From: Synechococcus sp. WH 8016
GTDB taxonomy: Bacteria > Cyanobacteriota > Cyanobacteriia > PCC-6307 > Cyanobiaceae
Assembly (NCBI RefSeq): GCF_000230675.1
Contig: NZ_AGIK01000001.1
Span: 558,001-622,000, forward strand
DNA: 64,000 nt
Direction of reading: 5' to 3'
Under the pieces are notes generated by a model, which did not search any database, had not been told where the DNA came from, and saw nothing but the letters and a program-made list of their open reading frames with translations. Position numbers and translations under genes: made by a program. Positions 24,235 through 34,224 of the stretch are shown piece after piece. Every line of letters begins with the position of its first letter. The first letter of the stretch is position 1.

Positions 24235-24849
24235 TCAGTCGTAAGACCTTATCGCAGCTGCGATGGGCGGAAGCTCGGAATCTTGGTGTGAGAACCGAAT
24301 CGGACCGAACCTGTTCAAGGGCCAGTAACGCCAAACCGCGGTACCAATCACCCTCTCGTCAGGCAGAGCACCCCACACGTGAGAATCCAGGCTGGCATTG
24401 CGGTTGTCGCCCAACACCCAGTACTGCCCTGGCGGCACGTTGAGCGGTCCTTGGTTGTAATCCATGGCCGCAGGCATCCAGTCTTCTGGCACAGGGATGT
24501 CGTTGCGCAACAACTGCCCATCTCGCACTTCAATCGTGTCTCCAGGACGTCCCACGACGCGTTTAATCAAGGCCGCGTTGGCGTCGTAACCAGCCTCCAC
24601 AAGCTGAGGTGGCACGGCGAACACCACGATTTGGCCCAAGCCGATCGGCTTGTGGCGTTGGCGATTCAATCTCGGCGTGATTTTTTCCACCAAAATCCTG
24701 TCCTGCAGATGCAGCGTGGGCAACATCGAACCGGAGGGGATCCAACGGGGTTCAATCACCTGCCAGCGCAGAAGCAGGGCCAACACCACCCACACCACCA
24801 GGCCTTTCCAACCGTTGCGCTTGGGTTCTGAGTTGGGAGTAGGTGCCAT
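24235..24849 (-). CDS. lepB: Signal peptidase I
   Basis: 204 residues from the ATG at 24,849 (the frame also opens at 24,894). One membrane anchor (WKGLVVWVVLALLLRWQVIEP), catalytic Ser in PSGSMLPTL, catalytic Lys in ALIKRVVGRPGDTIE, and boxes D and E in YWVLGDNRNASLDSHVWG. It cleaves signal peptides of exported proteins at the outer face of the plasma or thylakoid membrane. Size and motifs are normal. Its 5' region is divergent from and very close to menD. Confidence 0.95.
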   Translation of the reverse strand: MAPTPNSEPKRNGWKGLVVWVVLALLLRWQVIEPRWIPSGSMLPTLHLQDRILVEKITPRLNRQRHKPIGLGQIVVFAVPPQLVEAGYDANAALIKRVVGRPGDTIEVRDGQLLRNDIPVPEDWMPAAMDYNQGPLNVPPGQYWVLGDNRNASLDSHVWGALPDERVIGTAVWRYWPLNRFGPIRFSHQDSELPPIAAAIRSYD

Positions 24850-24935
24850 GGCCGGTTCTGCGTTAGCCGAGGATCGCATTAGCCACCGCCGCATTCCTGA
24901 CCCAGGCCCTCGCCAATCTGCAGGCTTCTGTCCTG

Positions 24936-26678
24936 TTGCTCCAGACCCTTCATCAACAGGGCCTGCGCCACGTGGTGCTCTGCCCTGGCAGTCGCTCCGG
25001 CCCCTTAGCCCTTGCCGCCGCAGGATTGCAGCACGCCGGGCTGATCACGCTCAGCACGGCGATCGATGAACGATCAGCTGGATTTCATGCCCTCGGCCGA
25101 TCCAGTGCATCGGGTGTTGCCACGGCCGTGATCACCACCTCCGGAACCGCGGTGGCCAACCTGTTGCCGGCCGCCGTAGAAGCGGATCGCTCCAACCAGC
25201 CCCTGTTGCTGATCAGCGCGGATCGCCCCCTAAGGCTCAAAAACAAAGGGGCCAATCAAACCGTGAATCAAGAAGCCTTTCTCACCCCGGTTTGCCATTG
25301 GTGTGGATCCGGGCCCTTGGATGGCGTCAGCAACGGGCTGGATCACGAGCTACGAGCCCTCGCTGAGACCGCCTGGCGGCATCTGCATCAGCAGCCAGGT
25401 CCTGTGCATCTCAATTGCCCCTTTGAGGAGCCCCTGCTCCCCGATCTGCCTCAACAGAAGGCGTTTTGGACGCAATGGAACAGCTCCGAGGCCCTCGCTG
25501 CTGATGCCGCTAACCCTGAGCTCTGGACTTCCACCCCCCAAACCGCCGCACCAAGCCTGGATCCTGATCAACCCGGTGTGATCGTTGCCGGGCCCTGGCG
25601 GGGACTAAGCCTCCACCTTGAGGCCTACCAGGCCGCCTTGATCGCCTGGCAACAACGCAGTGGCTGGCCCGTGCTCACCGATCCCCTCGCGGCGATCCCG
25701 AGCGGCTTAGGAGGCGTGATCCGCCATTGGGATCTGTTGCTCCCCAACGGTTTAAGCCAGCTGCCAAGCCATGCCCAGGTGTTGCGGTTGGGGTCGATGC
25801 CGGCCAGTCGTCGCCTCGAGGCCTGGCTTGCCAGCCAAAAGGGCCCACAGCTGTTGATCACAGAGGGGGACCCACGGCCCCTTGACCCCCTCGAGGTCGC
25901 GCAGCAGTGGAGCGGCGGCATGGCGCGTTGGTGGCAAGAGCTCAGCCCTCAACTCACCCCCCAGCTCACCCCCCAGCTCAGCCCCAAACCCAACGCTGTT
26001 GAACCAACACTCATTCAGGCCTGGAGCAAGGCAGATCGTGATCTCCAACAGCGCCTCTCCCAGCTGCTGCCAGCCCATGGAGCGGCCAACGAACCCGCCT
26101 TGATGCTCGCCTTGGCTCAGCTCTTGCCAGCTCAGCTGCCCGTGATGCTCGCTGCCAGCAGCCCGGTGCGCGATTGGCAAGCCTTTGCCGCAGGCGATAC
26201 CGGCCGCAGGCGCTGTTACAGCTTTCGGGGCGCCTCCGGCATTGATGGCACCCTCTCTCTGGCCCTGGGCCTAGCGGCTGAGCTCGGTCCAACGCTGCTG
26301 ATCACAGGAGATTTAGCGCTCTTGCATGACAGCAATGGCTGGCTCCTGGCCAGCGCCGCTCAGCTGCCCTTATTTGTGCTGTTGATCGACAACGCCGGCG
26401 GCGGCATTTTTGAACAGCTGCCGATTGAAACCCCCTCCAGCGATGGGTTGAACCAGCTGTTCGCCATGCCCCAACAGGTGGACCCCCTCGCTCTCGCCGC
26501 AGCCCATTCCATCCCTGGACGTCAGCTCGCCTGCCTGGATGATCTCCCCACCGCTCTGGAATGGGGGTTGGATCGGACTGGCCCAGCCCTTCTGCGGGTT
26601 TGCACCGATCGCAGCAGCGACGCCCAACGTCGCCTCGATCTCCGTGAGGCGTTACAACAGAGCATCAGCCTTTCCTGA
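24936..26678 (+). CDS. menD: SEPHCHC synthase MenD
   Basis: ThDP-dependent 2-succinyl-5-enolpyruvyl-6-hydroxy-3-cyclohexene-1-carboxylate synthase of phylloquinone synthesis. Motifs: [28 protein letters not shown] (ThDP-activating Glu), [18 protein letters not shown] and the C-terminal ThDP/Mg segment [14 protein letters not shown]...NAGGGIF. The N-terminus is uncertain: 24,936 is TTG and the coding signal appears to run upstream to about 24,880 ([11 protein letters not shown]) without an in-frame ATG or GTG. A 12-bp unit is repeated four times at 25,941-25,988. Followed 5 bp later by menB. Confidence 0.95.
   Translation: MLQTLHQQGLRHVVLCPGSRSGPLALAAAGLQHAGLITLSTAIDERSAGFHALGRSSASGVATAVITTSGTAVANLLPAAVEADRSNQPLLLISADRPLRLKNKGANQTVNQEAFLTPVCHWCGSGPLDGVSNGLDHELRALAETAWRHLHQQPGPVHLNCPFEEPLLPDLPQQKAFWTQWNSSEALAADAANPELWTSTPQTAAPSLDPDQPGVIVAGPWRGLSLHLEAYQAALIAWQQRSGWPVLTDPLAAIPSGLGGVIRHWDLLLPNGLSQLPSHAQVLRLGSMPASRRLEAWLASQKGPQLLITEGDPRPLDPLEVAQQWSGGMARWWQELSPQLTPQLTPQLSPKPNAVEPTLIQAWSKADRDLQQRLSQLLPAHGAANEPALMLALAQLLPAQLPVMLAASSPVRDWQAFAAGDTGRRRCYSFRGASGIDGTLSLALGLAAELGPTLLITGDLALLHDSNGWLLASAAQLPLFVLLIDNAGGGIFEQLPIETPSSDGLNQLFAMPQQVDPLALAAAHSIPGRQLACLDDLPTALEWGLDRTGPALLRVCTDRSSDAQRRLDLREALQQSISLS
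25941..25988 (+). repeat. 12-bp tandem repeat inside menD
   Basis: Four adjoining 12-bp units (CTCAGCCCTCAA, CTCACCCCCCAG twice, CTCAGCCCCAAA) encode [16 protein letters not shown]. It keeps frame and sits in a linker between MenD domains, so it is probably a slippage-driven length polymorphism. Confidence 0.8.
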
Positions 26679-26683
26679 TCGCC

Positions 26684-27559
26684 ATGCCAGAGCCCGTCAT
26701 CCGACAGGTGCTCCCAGGATCCAGCGGGGTGAACTGGCAGCCCTGGGGAACCTACGAAGATGTGCTGCTGGATCGGTGTGATGAGGGCATCGCCCGGCTA
26801 GCGATCAATCGGCCCACCAAGCGCAATGCCTTCCGGCCCCGCACGGTCTCGGAGCTCTGTGATGCCTTTGCCCGGATCCGCGATGACAGCCGCATTGGCG
26901 TGGTGCTGCTCACCGGTGTCGGACCGGCAGCCGATGGGGGCTACGCCTTTTGCGCAGGCGGCGATCAAAGCGTGCGCGGCGATGGGGGTTATCTCGACGA
27001 AACAGGCCTGCCACGCCTCAACGTGCTCGACCTTCAGCGCATCATTCGCAGCTTGCCCAAGGTGGTGATCGCCCTAGTGGCGGGGTACGCGATCGGTGGC
27101 GGTCAGGTACTTCACCTGCTCTGCGATCTCAGCCTGGCGGCGGACAACGCTGTGTTTGGTCAAACCGGGCCGCGGGTTGGCAGTTTTGACGGCGGCTTTG
27201 GGGCCGGTTATTTGGCTCGCGTGGTGGGACAACGCAAAGCCAAGGAGATCTGGTTCCTCTGCCGTCAGTACGGCGCTGACCAGGCCCTAGGGATGGGACT
27301 GGTGAATGCGGTGGTTCCGCTCGACGCCCTGGAAAGCGAAGGGGTGCGCTGGGCCAGAGAGGTGCTTCAGCACAGTCCCACAGCCATCCGCTGCCTCAAA
27401 GCAGCGTTCAATGCCGAAACCGATGGCTTAGCTGGCATCCAAGAGTTGGCCGGACAGGCCACCCACCTGTTTTATCGGACGGAAGAGGGCCAGGAGGGGC
27501 GCAATGCCTTCCTCGAGAAACGCAATCCTGATTTTTCCGACACCCCATGGCTGCCTTAG
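26684..27559 (+). CDS. menB: 1,4-dihydroxy-2-naphthoyl-CoA synthase MenB
   Basis: 291 residues, crotonase superfamily. Motifs: [12 protein letters not shown], the oxyanion/substrate loop [34 protein letters not shown], and [21 protein letters not shown] with the Asp used in ring closure. MenB converts o-succinylbenzoyl-CoA to 1,4-dihydroxy-2-naphthoyl-CoA, the step after menD, menC and menE in phylloquinone synthesis for photosystem I. Same strand as menD with a 5-bp gap, so likely one operon. Confidence 0.96.
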   Translation: MPEPVIRQVLPGSSGVNWQPWGTYEDVLLDRCDEGIARLAINRPTKRNAFRPRTVSELCDAFARIRDDSRIGVVLLTGVGPAADGGYAFCAGGDQSVRGDGGYLDETGLPRLNVLDLQRIIRSLPKVVIALVAGYAIGGGQVLHLLCDLSLAADNAVFGQTGPRVGSFDGGFGAGYLARVVGQRKAKEIWFLCRQYGADQALGMGLVNAVVPLDALESEGVRWAREVLQHSPTAIRCLKAAFNAETDGLAGIQELAGQATHLFYRTEEGQEGRNAFLEKRNPDFSDTPWLP

Positions 27560-28320
27560 TCGCAAAACTCGCTAAAAATTGGAAGCCCGTTTCGCCTGCT
27601 CCGATGCGTTGTCAACAGCAAGCTTCCGCCCTGGGACTGCGTGCTGCCCTGCTGGCTTCCACCCTCTATCTGCTCGTTGGAGGAGCAGGCGTTGGATCGG
27701 CAGGCGTTGGCTCAGCGCAAGAGTTACGGGGAGAGACCCCAGCAGGGAGTGAGGGCGAGTTGTTGGTGAAGGTTAAGGAAGAGGTCCCAAAACGCAAATC
27801 CGATCCGATTCCTCCCCTGGCGATCCCCTTAAGCGATGCGGCCTCGCTGGCCCGCATTCCCGATGATGTGATGGAGCGCAAGGGGTTGCAGCTCGTGCTC
27901 GACCGCAAGCACCACCAACTCCTGGTGCTGAAGGATGGCCTGATGACGCGCCGCTTTCCAGCGGCGGTGGGCACCACAGGCTGGGAGACCCCTGCCGGAC
28001 GCTTCAGGGTGTTTGAAAAGGTGAAGGAACCGTTGTGGACCCATCCGGTGAGCGGTGAACTTGTGGATGCAGAAAGCGAGAAGAATCCTCTGGGGTCACG
28101 TTGGATTGGCTTCCACCGCGATTGCAAGGGGCGCACTGGCTGGGACGGGGAGCAATACCTCGATATCAATGGCTGCACCGTGGCCGGATTCCACGGCACA
28201 CCCTTTCGCTGGACGGTTGGACGGGCCGTTTCCCATGGCTGCGTGCGTCTTTATGAGGAGAACGTTCAAGAGGTGTTCGATCTCGTCCGCGTTGGAACTC
28301 AGGTGACCGTGCTCCCCTGA
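27547..28320 (+). CDS. L,D-transpeptidase (YkuD domain)
   Basis: 257 residues from 27,547, overlapping menB by 13 bp; the ATG at 27,604 ([11 protein letters not shown]) is an equally likely start and gives a cleaner signal peptide ([18 protein letters not shown]). The YkuD domain shows [15 protein letters not shown], a TPAGRF strand and the catalytic [20 protein letters not shown] (His and Cys). It cross-links peptidoglycan or anchors proteins in the periplasm. A duplicated GVGSA sits just after the signal peptide. Confidence 0.88.
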   Translation: MAALVAKLAKNWKPVSPAPMRCQQQASALGLRAALLASTLYLLVGGAGVGSAGVGSAQELRGETPAGSEGELLVKVKEEVPKRKSDPIPPLAIPLSDAASLARIPDDVMERKGLQLVLDRKHHQLLVLKDGLMTRRFPAAVGTTGWETPAGRFRVFEKVKEPLWTHPVSGELVDAESEKNPLGSRWIGFHRDCKGRTGWDGEQYLDINGCTVAGFHGTPFRWTVGRAVSHGCVRLYEENVQEVFDLVRVGTQVTVLP

Positions 28321-28378
28321 AAGCGATCACAACGCGGTAAAGCGTCTACAGTCTCGCGGCTTACAGGTTTGATCGACC

Positions 28379-29935
28379 ATGCGCGTGCTGTTTGCCGCCG
28401 CTGAATGCGCCCCCATGGTGAAAGTCGGTGGGATGGGCGATGTGGTCGGATCCCTTCCCCCGGCTTTGAAAGCTCTTGGGCACGACGTGCGCTTGATCAT
28501 GCCGGGATACGGCAAGCTCTGGTCTCGCCTGGAGATCCCTACGGAACCGATCTGGCGTGGCCAGACCATGGGAACCGATTTCGCGGTCTTTGAGACCCGT
28601 CATCCCACCAACGGCCTCACCATCTACCTCGTCGGCCATCCGGTCTTTGATCCTGAACGGATCTATGGCGGAGAGGATGAGGATTGGCGCTTCACCTTTT
28701 TTGCCAGTGCTGCGGCTGAATTTTCCTGGAACGTCTGGAAGCCGAATGTTCTCCATTGCCATGACTGGCATACCGGGATGATTCCGGTCTGGATGCACCA
28801 AGACCCTGAGATCAGCACCGTCTTCACCATCCACAACCTGAAATACCAGGGCCCCTGGCGCTGGAAGTTGGACCGGATGACCTGGTGCCCTTGGTACATG
28901 CAAGGCGACCACACCATGGCTGCCGCCCTGCTCTACGCCGATGGCGTGAACGCGGTGTCACCCACCTACTCCAGAGAGATCCGCACCTCGGAATACGGCG
29001 AAAAACTGGATGGGTTGCTCAATTACATCTCCGGCAAGCTGCGCGGCATCCTCAACGGCATTGATCTTGAGGCCTGGAATCCAGCCACCGATCGGGCCTT
29101 GCCCGCCACCTTCAGTTCCGATGATTTGTCCGGTCGCGCCCGCAACAAGCAGGTGCTCCAGGAGCGCATGGGGCTTGAAGTCAGACCCGATGCCTATCTG
29201 CTGGGCATGGTGAGCCGTCTGGTTGATCAAAAAGGCGTCGATCTGCTGCTGCAAGTAGCCGATCGATTGCTCGCCTACACCGACACCCAAATCGTGGTGC
29301 TGGGCACCGGTGATCGCGGCTTGGAGTCCGGTCTGTGGCAGATGGCTTCCCGCCATCCAGGACGCGTGTCGGTGTTCCTCACCTACGACGACGACCTCTC
29401 ACGTTTGATTTATGCCGGCAGTGATGCCTTCCTGATGCCCAGTCGGTTTGAGCCCTGCGGCATCAGTCAATTGCTCGCCATGCGCTACGGATGCGTGCCT
29501 GTGGTGAGAAAGGTGGGTGGTTTGGTCGATACGGTTCCGCCGCACGATCCAGCCCAACAAAGCGGCACGGGCTTCTGCTTCGATCGGTTCGATCCCGTGG
29601 ACTTCTTCACCGCTCTCGTGCGCTCCTGGGAAGCGTTCCGCCATCAAGACAGCTGGCGCGAACTGCAGAGACGTGGCATGGAGCAGGACTACAGCTGGGC
29701 GCGTTCAGCCCTGGAATACGACCAGATGTACCAGGAGGTCTGTGGCCTCAAGGAGCCAGGTCCCGATGCCGCTGTCGTTGAACAGTTTTCCCAAGGCCAG
29801 GATGCGGACCCATCCTTAGCTCAAGGCCAACGCGAAGCCCCAACCAGCAGCTCTGAACAACCCTCGGACGACCTGTCCAAGGGTCCGGGTTCACGCAACC
29901 CCATAGCCAGACTGTTTGGTGGTCAGCGACGCTGA
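28379..29935 (+). CDS. glgA: Glycogen synthase GlgA
   Basis: 518 residues, GT5 family. ADP-glucose-binding motif [13 protein letters not shown] at 15-27; HCHDWHT; C-terminal GT-B motif [19 protein letters not shown]. It transfers glucose from ADP-glucose to glycogen chains. The core enzyme ends near residue 470; the last 45-50 residues (from about [12 protein letters not shown] to LFGGQRR) are a polar, low-complexity tail typical of marine Synechococcus enzymes. Clear ATG start with a promoter region of about 58 bp upstream. Confidence 0.96.
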   Translation: MRVLFAAAECAPMVKVGGMGDVVGSLPPALKALGHDVRLIMPGYGKLWSRLEIPTEPIWRGQTMGTDFAVFETRHPTNGLTIYLVGHPVFDPERIYGGEDEDWRFTFFASAAAEFSWNVWKPNVLHCHDWHTGMIPVWMHQDPEISTVFTIHNLKYQGPWRWKLDRMTWCPWYMQGDHTMAAALLYADGVNAVSPTYSREIRTSEYGEKLDGLLNYISGKLRGILNGIDLEAWNPATDRALPATFSSDDLSGRARNKQVLQERMGLEVRPDAYLLGMVSRLVDQKGVDLLLQVADRLLAYTDTQIVVLGTGDRGLESGLWQMASRHPGRVSVFLTYDDDLSRLIYAGSDAFLMPSRFEPCGISQLLAMRYGCVPVVRKVGGLVDTVPPHDPAQQSGTGFCFDRFDPVDFFTALVRSWEAFRHQDSWRELQRRGMEQDYSWARSALEYDQMYQEVCGLKEPGPDAAVVEQFSQGQDADPSLAQGQREAPTSSSEQPSDDLSKGPGSRNPIARLFGGQRR

Positions 29936-29953
29936 TGGTGCAGGCAACCACGA

Positions 29954-30829
29954 ATGCAGGATTCCTTCGAACCGCAATCCTCTGACAACGAAAGCGCTCT
30001 TCCGGCTCCTTACAACAGTCCCTGGAAGGCCCTTGGCCAAGATCTGCAGGCCGTAAGCGCCGATCTGCGCTTACGGAGCCAAGAGCTCTGGCGCCGAAAC
30101 CGTGAGGGCGATCTTTCGGTGCCAGCCTTCTGGCCAGAGCCACTGGCGTCCCTGTTTTGGCCTGCGCTGCTGGGGTTCCTCCTCACGTTGCTTGTCCTGG
30201 GCGGGATTCAACTGCGTGAGATCCTTCGCGATCAGTCGCCGCCTTCACCTCCAGAGGTAGAGCGCGTCCGCACCACCCCTTTCCCTGAAGCGCGTCCCCT
30301 GCCCATCCCCACGAACCTGCAGACCGATCTCGACAACGAGGGCATGGTGGGCGCCCCAACGGACACGAATCCCAGCAGCTCCAGCAGCAGCTCGAGCACC
30401 AGCTCCAGTGGACCAGAAGCGCTCAGCACCACGGAACAAGATCCTGACCTGAGCAACCTGGAGCTCGAACCGCCTTCGGCAGAGCCAACCTCAGATCTGT
30501 TGCGCTTTGATCCTCTCCTCGAGCTTCTGGCAGAAGAGAGCAGCTCCGATAGCAGCACAGCTGGCAGCTCAGCTAGCAACCAGGGATCAGCCTTGATTGT
30601 TTCGGCCCAACCCCAACCGGAGCGCAACGCCGTGACCCTGGTCATCGATGCGGAGGCTTGGAGGCAACGGTCTCCAAAGCAACGCCAACAATTGGCCGAA
30701 GCCTGGTGGAACCGACTGGAAGACCAGGGATACGCCGATCTTCGTCTTGTGAATGACCAACAAGATCTCTTGGCTCGACCGGCAAGGATCGGTGGAGGCA
30801 TGATCGTGTTCGATCCAAAGAGGGTTTGA
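29954..30829 (+). CDS. Hypothetical single-pass membrane protein with Ser-rich linker
   Basis: 291 residues. A soluble N-terminus (WKALGQDLQAVSADLRLRSQELW), one membrane helix at about 62-85 (FWPALLGFLLTLLVLGGIQL), a long Pro/Ser/Glu linker including a run of eight Ser (about residues 138-145), and a small folded C-terminal part (VTLVIDAEAWRQRSPKQRQQL...GGGMIVFDPKRV). No family is recognised. It lies 18 bp after glgA and its stop overlaps the murF start, so it may be a cell-envelope protein cotranscribed with murF. Confidence 0.75.
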   Translation: MQDSFEPQSSDNESALPAPYNSPWKALGQDLQAVSADLRLRSQELWRRNREGDLSVPAFWPEPLASLFWPALLGFLLTLLVLGGIQLREILRDQSPPSPPEVERVRTTPFPEARPLPIPTNLQTDLDNEGMVGAPTDTNPSSSSSSSSTSSSGPEALSTTEQDPDLSNLELEPPSAEPTSDLLRFDPLLELLAEESSSDSSTAGSSASNQGSALIVSAQPQPERNAVTLVIDAEAWRQRSPKQRQQLAEAWWNRLEDQGYADLRLVNDQQDLLARPARIGGGMIVFDPKRV

Positions 30830-32202
30830 AGGTGCTGGATCTCGCTGATCTCGTTTCGCTCTGGGGGCCTCCACAACGGGGTGATGGCGCAGCGCCCAAC
30901 CTCCAACAACGTTTGGGACCGATCTGCACGGATAGCCGACTGCTCACTCCAGGCGACTTTTTTGTGCCGTTACGCGGTGAACGCTTTGATGGCCATCGCT
31001 TCCTCGCATCTGCCACGGAGCAAGGAATCCAGGCCGCTGTGGTCGCCCGAGATAGTGAGATCCCAGTGCCGCAAAGCTTGCTCCACTGGAGCGTGGACGA
31101 CACGCTGGAGGCCTACCAACAGATCGCCTGTCTCGTGCGGCGCAACCTGAGCTGCGCTGTTGTGGCCGTCACAGGCTCCGCCGGAAAGACCACCACAAGA
31201 GAGCTGATTCGCGCCGCACTGGCACCACTGGGAGCCGTTCAGGCCAGTATCGGCAACAACAACAACGACGTTGGTGTTCCACTCACATTGCTCGGGATAG
31301 AAGAGCACCACGCCGCTGTCGTGGTGGAGATGGGGATGCGCGGGCCCGGGGAAATTGAACGCTTGTCGCGTTGTGCAGAACCAGAGATTGCCGTGATCAC
31401 CAATATCGGCACGGCACATATTGGTCGCTTAGGCAGTCGCGAGGCGATTGCCTCGGCCAAATGCGAGATCACAGCAGCCCTTGCAACCGATGGCCTTGTC
31501 ATCATTCCCGCTGGAGACCCGCTGTTGGATGCAGCCCTTGCTCGCTGTTGGAGTGGCCGCGTCCGGCGTGTGGCCCTGGTCGACGATGCCAACCACTCTG
31601 ATCAAGGGGCTGATGATCTCGGTGATTACAACCCTTCCACTGGGCAGATCACTCTCCGGAATCACCTCTATCACTGCCCCCTGGAAGGAAGACATAATGC
31701 GCGCAACCTGATGCTGGCGCTCGCCGTCGCCGACAGTCTCGGCGTGTCTCCTGCAGATCTTGAACAGCTGGATGTAGACGTACCAGGAGGTCGCAATCGC
31801 CGGCGACAGATCGGTGCATTAACGATTCTCGATGAGACATACAACGCTTCACCGGAAGCGGTGTTGGCGGCGTTGGATTTATTGGCATCTCAACCAGGTC
31901 GACGCTTTGCCGTGCTCGGCACCATGCTGGAGCTCGGGGACGACAGTGTTCGCCTGCATCAGGCGATCATCGATCACGCTGCAAGCTTGAACCTGGATGG
32001 ATTGGTGGCTGTCGCTAGCGGACGAGAAGCCCAGGCGATCACAGATGCAAGTTCGACCTTGTCACGGTTTCGCTTGGTAGAAACGCCCGAGCAGGCTGCT
32101 GAACCTCTGATGGAATGGCTGAAACCTGGAGACACCGTGCTTTTGAAAGCCAGTCGAGGGATTGCCTTGGAACGGTTGCTGCCGTTACTGCCAGAGCTCT
32201 AG
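30826..32202 (+). CDS. murF: UDP-MurNAc-tripeptide:D-Ala-D-Ala ligase MurF
   Basis: 458 residues, TTG start overlapping the preceding stop (TTGA). Mur-ligase motifs: DSRLLTPGDFFVPLRG, ATP loop VTGSAGKTTTRELI (about 105-118), NNNNDVGVPLTLL, EMGMRGPGEI, NIGTAHIGRLGS, and ETYNASPEAV/VLGTMLELG. It adds D-Ala-D-Ala to the peptidoglycan precursor in the cytoplasm. Normal length. Confidence 0.95.
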   Translation: MKVLDLADLVSLWGPPQRGDGAAPNLQQRLGPICTDSRLLTPGDFFVPLRGERFDGHRFLASATEQGIQAAVVARDSEIPVPQSLLHWSVDDTLEAYQQIACLVRRNLSCAVVAVTGSAGKTTTRELIRAALAPLGAVQASIGNNNNDVGVPLTLLGIEEHHAAVVVEMGMRGPGEIERLSRCAEPEIAVITNIGTAHIGRLGSREAIASAKCEITAALATDGLVIIPAGDPLLDAALARCWSGRVRRVALVDDANHSDQGADDLGDYNPSTGQITLRNHLYHCPLEGRHNARNLMLALAVADSLGVSPADLEQLDVDVPGGRNRRRQIGALTILDETYNASPEAVLAALDLLASQPGRRFAVLGTMLELGDDSVRLHQAIIDHAASLNLDGLVAVASGREAQAITDASSTLSRFRLVETPEQAAEPLMEWLKPGDTVLLKASRGIALERLLPLLPEL

Positions 32203-32203
32203 G

Positions 32204-32398
32204 TCAGGCGGCTTTGGTCACATCCGCGTGCTCTTCGCAGCGGATCAAATCAATCGCATGGGGATGGTCATGGATGTAGCGAATTTCCTCCATCGCTAAA
32301 ACCCGCGCTTCAAAGGCATCGCCGGCATAAAAGGACTGTTCGTGGCGATCGCTACTGGCATCGCGATAACGAACGGTAAAAAGCTTTTGATCAGACAT
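32204..32398 (-). CDS. Small conserved-type hypothetical protein
   Basis: 64 residues from the ATG at 32,398 (MSDQKLFTVRYRDA), chosen over an upstream ATG at 32,422. The fold looks like a small alpha/beta unit with YAGDAFEARVLAMEEIRYIHDHPHAIDLIRCEE. No named function; size and tail-to-tail placement against murF are ordinary for picocyanobacterial small proteins. The His/Asp-rich segment is the only conspicuous feature. Confidence 0.7.
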   Translation of the reverse strand: MSDQKLFTVRYRDASSDRHEQSFYAGDAFEARVLAMEEIRYIHDHPHAIDLIRCEEHADVTKAA

Positions 32399-32525
32399 GG
32401 AACTCATAACCTGTCGCCCCACGCTTACGCATCAACGAACGCTGGCCAAGGGAACGCTGTGAAAAAAGTCTGTTGATTCAAATCCGCCTTCAACAGACCA
32501 GCGATCAAGATCGAAATGAATGGCC

Positions 32526-33869
32526 CTAGGCGTTCCATCCTTCCTTGGTGAATTGCTTGGCACGACCGATCGCAAGCGAACCATCTGGAACAGCTTTGGT
32601 GATCGTGGATCCTGCCCCAATCGTGACATTTTTGCCGATCACAACAGGAGCAACTAGCACAGAATTGGCCCCCGTTTTACTTCCCTCACCAATCACGGTG
32701 AGATGCTTCTTCTTGCCATCAAAATTGGCGGTAATCGTGCCAGCTCCCACATTCACATTGGCGCCTAATTGAGCATCACCGATGTAACTGAGGTGATTCA
32801 CCTTGCTGCCAGATGTGATCACACTCTTTTTAATCTCAACAAAATTTCCAATCTTGCAGGAATCACCAATCTCCGAGGCTGGTCGGATATGGGCGAAAGG
32901 CCCGATCGCTACATCGTTGCCAACCCATGCATCGCGCACCACGGATTGCACAACCGTGACATCGTTACCGAGTTCGGCATTGTCAAGCAAGCTGCCTGGG
33001 CCTAGGCGACAGTGATTGCCAATGCGGCAGGCTCCACGCAGATGCGTTTGTGGTTCGATCACAACATCACTGCCAAAGCTGCAGTCCTCACTGAGGGTGC
33101 AACTGGCAGGATCCACGAAGGTCACACCCTCGTCCATCCAGTGATCACGAAGGCGCTGTTGCAGAACGCCCTCACACTGAGCCAATTGCCTGCGGTTGTT
33201 GATTCCATTCACTTCATCGGGATCACTCACCTCCATCTGCATCGCAACATCTAAGAGCTGCACTGTGTCGGTGAGGTAGAGCTCGCCCTGATCGTTATCG
33301 GTGCTCAATTTCGGCAAGACCTCGGCCAATTTTGCCCAGTTGAAGCAATAGATCCCGGCATTGGTGAGGTTGTTGGACCGTTGCTCATTGCTGCAATCAC
33401 GGTGTTCAATGATTCCGCTGACACGACCATTCGCATCAGCAAACACCCGGCCATAACCAGTGGGATCCTCAAGCCTTGCCGTTAACAAGGTCACATCCGC
33501 CTTGCTATCGCGGTGGGAGCGGACCAAGGCATCAATCGTCTCCGCACGCAAAAGAGGAACATCCCCGTTGAGCACCAACAACTCACCCTGAAAGCCCTTG
33601 AGGGGAGCCATCAATTGCTGAACGGCATGGCCTGTTCCGTTCTGCGGCTGTTGGAGCACAAATTCGAGCCCGCCAATGGAGCTGAGCTGCGCTTCCACCC
33701 GTTCAGCTTGATGGCCAACGATTAAGAGCCGGCGCTCTGGCGCGAGATTGCGGGCGCTGGAGAGCACGCGTTCCACCAAGGTGGCGCCCGCTAGAGGTTG
33801 CAGCACTTTCGGAAGCGCACTTTTCATGCGGGTGCCTTTCCCAGCAGCAAGAACGGCAACAGCAAGCAT
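32526..33869 (-). CDS. glmU: Bifunctional GlmU (UDP-GlcNAc pyrophosphorylase/acetyltransferase)
   Basis: 447 residues. N-terminal nucleotidyltransferase motif [17 protein letters not shown]; metal/substrate residues in [14 protein letters not shown]-terminal left-handed beta-helix hexapeptides ([29 protein letters not shown]) and [13 protein letters not shown]. It makes UDP-N-acetylglucosamine for cell-wall and lipopolysaccharide synthesis. Standard length; ATG start. Confidence 0.96.
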   Translation of the reverse strand: MLAVAVLAAGKGTRMKSALPKVLQPLAGATLVERVLSSARNLAPERRLLIVGHQAERVEAQLSSIGGLEFVLQQPQNGTGHAVQQLMAPLKGFQGELLVLNGDVPLLRAETIDALVRSHRDSKADVTLLTARLEDPTGYGRVFADANGRVSGIIEHRDCSNEQRSNNLTNAGIYCFNWAKLAEVLPKLSTDNDQGELYLTDTVQLLDVAMQMEVSDPDEVNGINNRRQLAQCEGVLQQRLRDHWMDEGVTFVDPASCTLSEDCSFGSDVVIEPQTHLRGACRIGNHCRLGPGSLLDNAELGNDVTVVQSVVRDAWVGNDVAIGPFAHIRPASEIGDSCKIGNFVEIKKSVITSGSKVNHLSYIGDAQLGANVNVGAGTITANFDGKKKHLTVIGEGSKTGANSVLVAPVVIGKNVTIGAGSTITKAVPDGSLAIGRAKQFTKEGWNA

Positions 33870-34224
33870 GAGACGGGGGCAAGACCGGCGAAATCTACCG
33901 GTGATACCTCACGCTGGGAACACACCATCAGTCAGCTGCTGCAATCAGATCCGCAGACAACCCTTGAGGGTGAGGGGAAAAGCAATGCCGCCAAACCATT
34001 TCAGCCGAACAAGCAACGCTCAAGACACGAAGCTGAGAGAGACAAAAAACTCAACACTGTTCCTTATCGAAAACCGCTAGGAATCAGCAGCATGCACAAT
34101 CAAGACCCATCAGCAAACAGCCCTTCTGATCGGAAAGCTCAACATCCCAAAACACAGACCATGGCGCGAGACAATGAGCAAATCAGACAAGCTTGAAACA
34201 CAGATTTAGAAAAGAAAAACAACC
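33870..34224. other. 355-bp gap without recognised genes
   Basis: Between glmU and the COQ4-like gene. The first part is GC-rich and the last 150 bp become A-rich (AAAGAAAAACAACC before the start codon at 34,225). No RNA gene, repeat or strong terminator was seen; the A-rich end probably holds the promoter of the next gene. Confidence 0.5.

Noticed and set aside
33798-34196. Open frames in the gap after glmU
   Set aside because: Low-complexity polar sequence, no start signal and no recognised motif.
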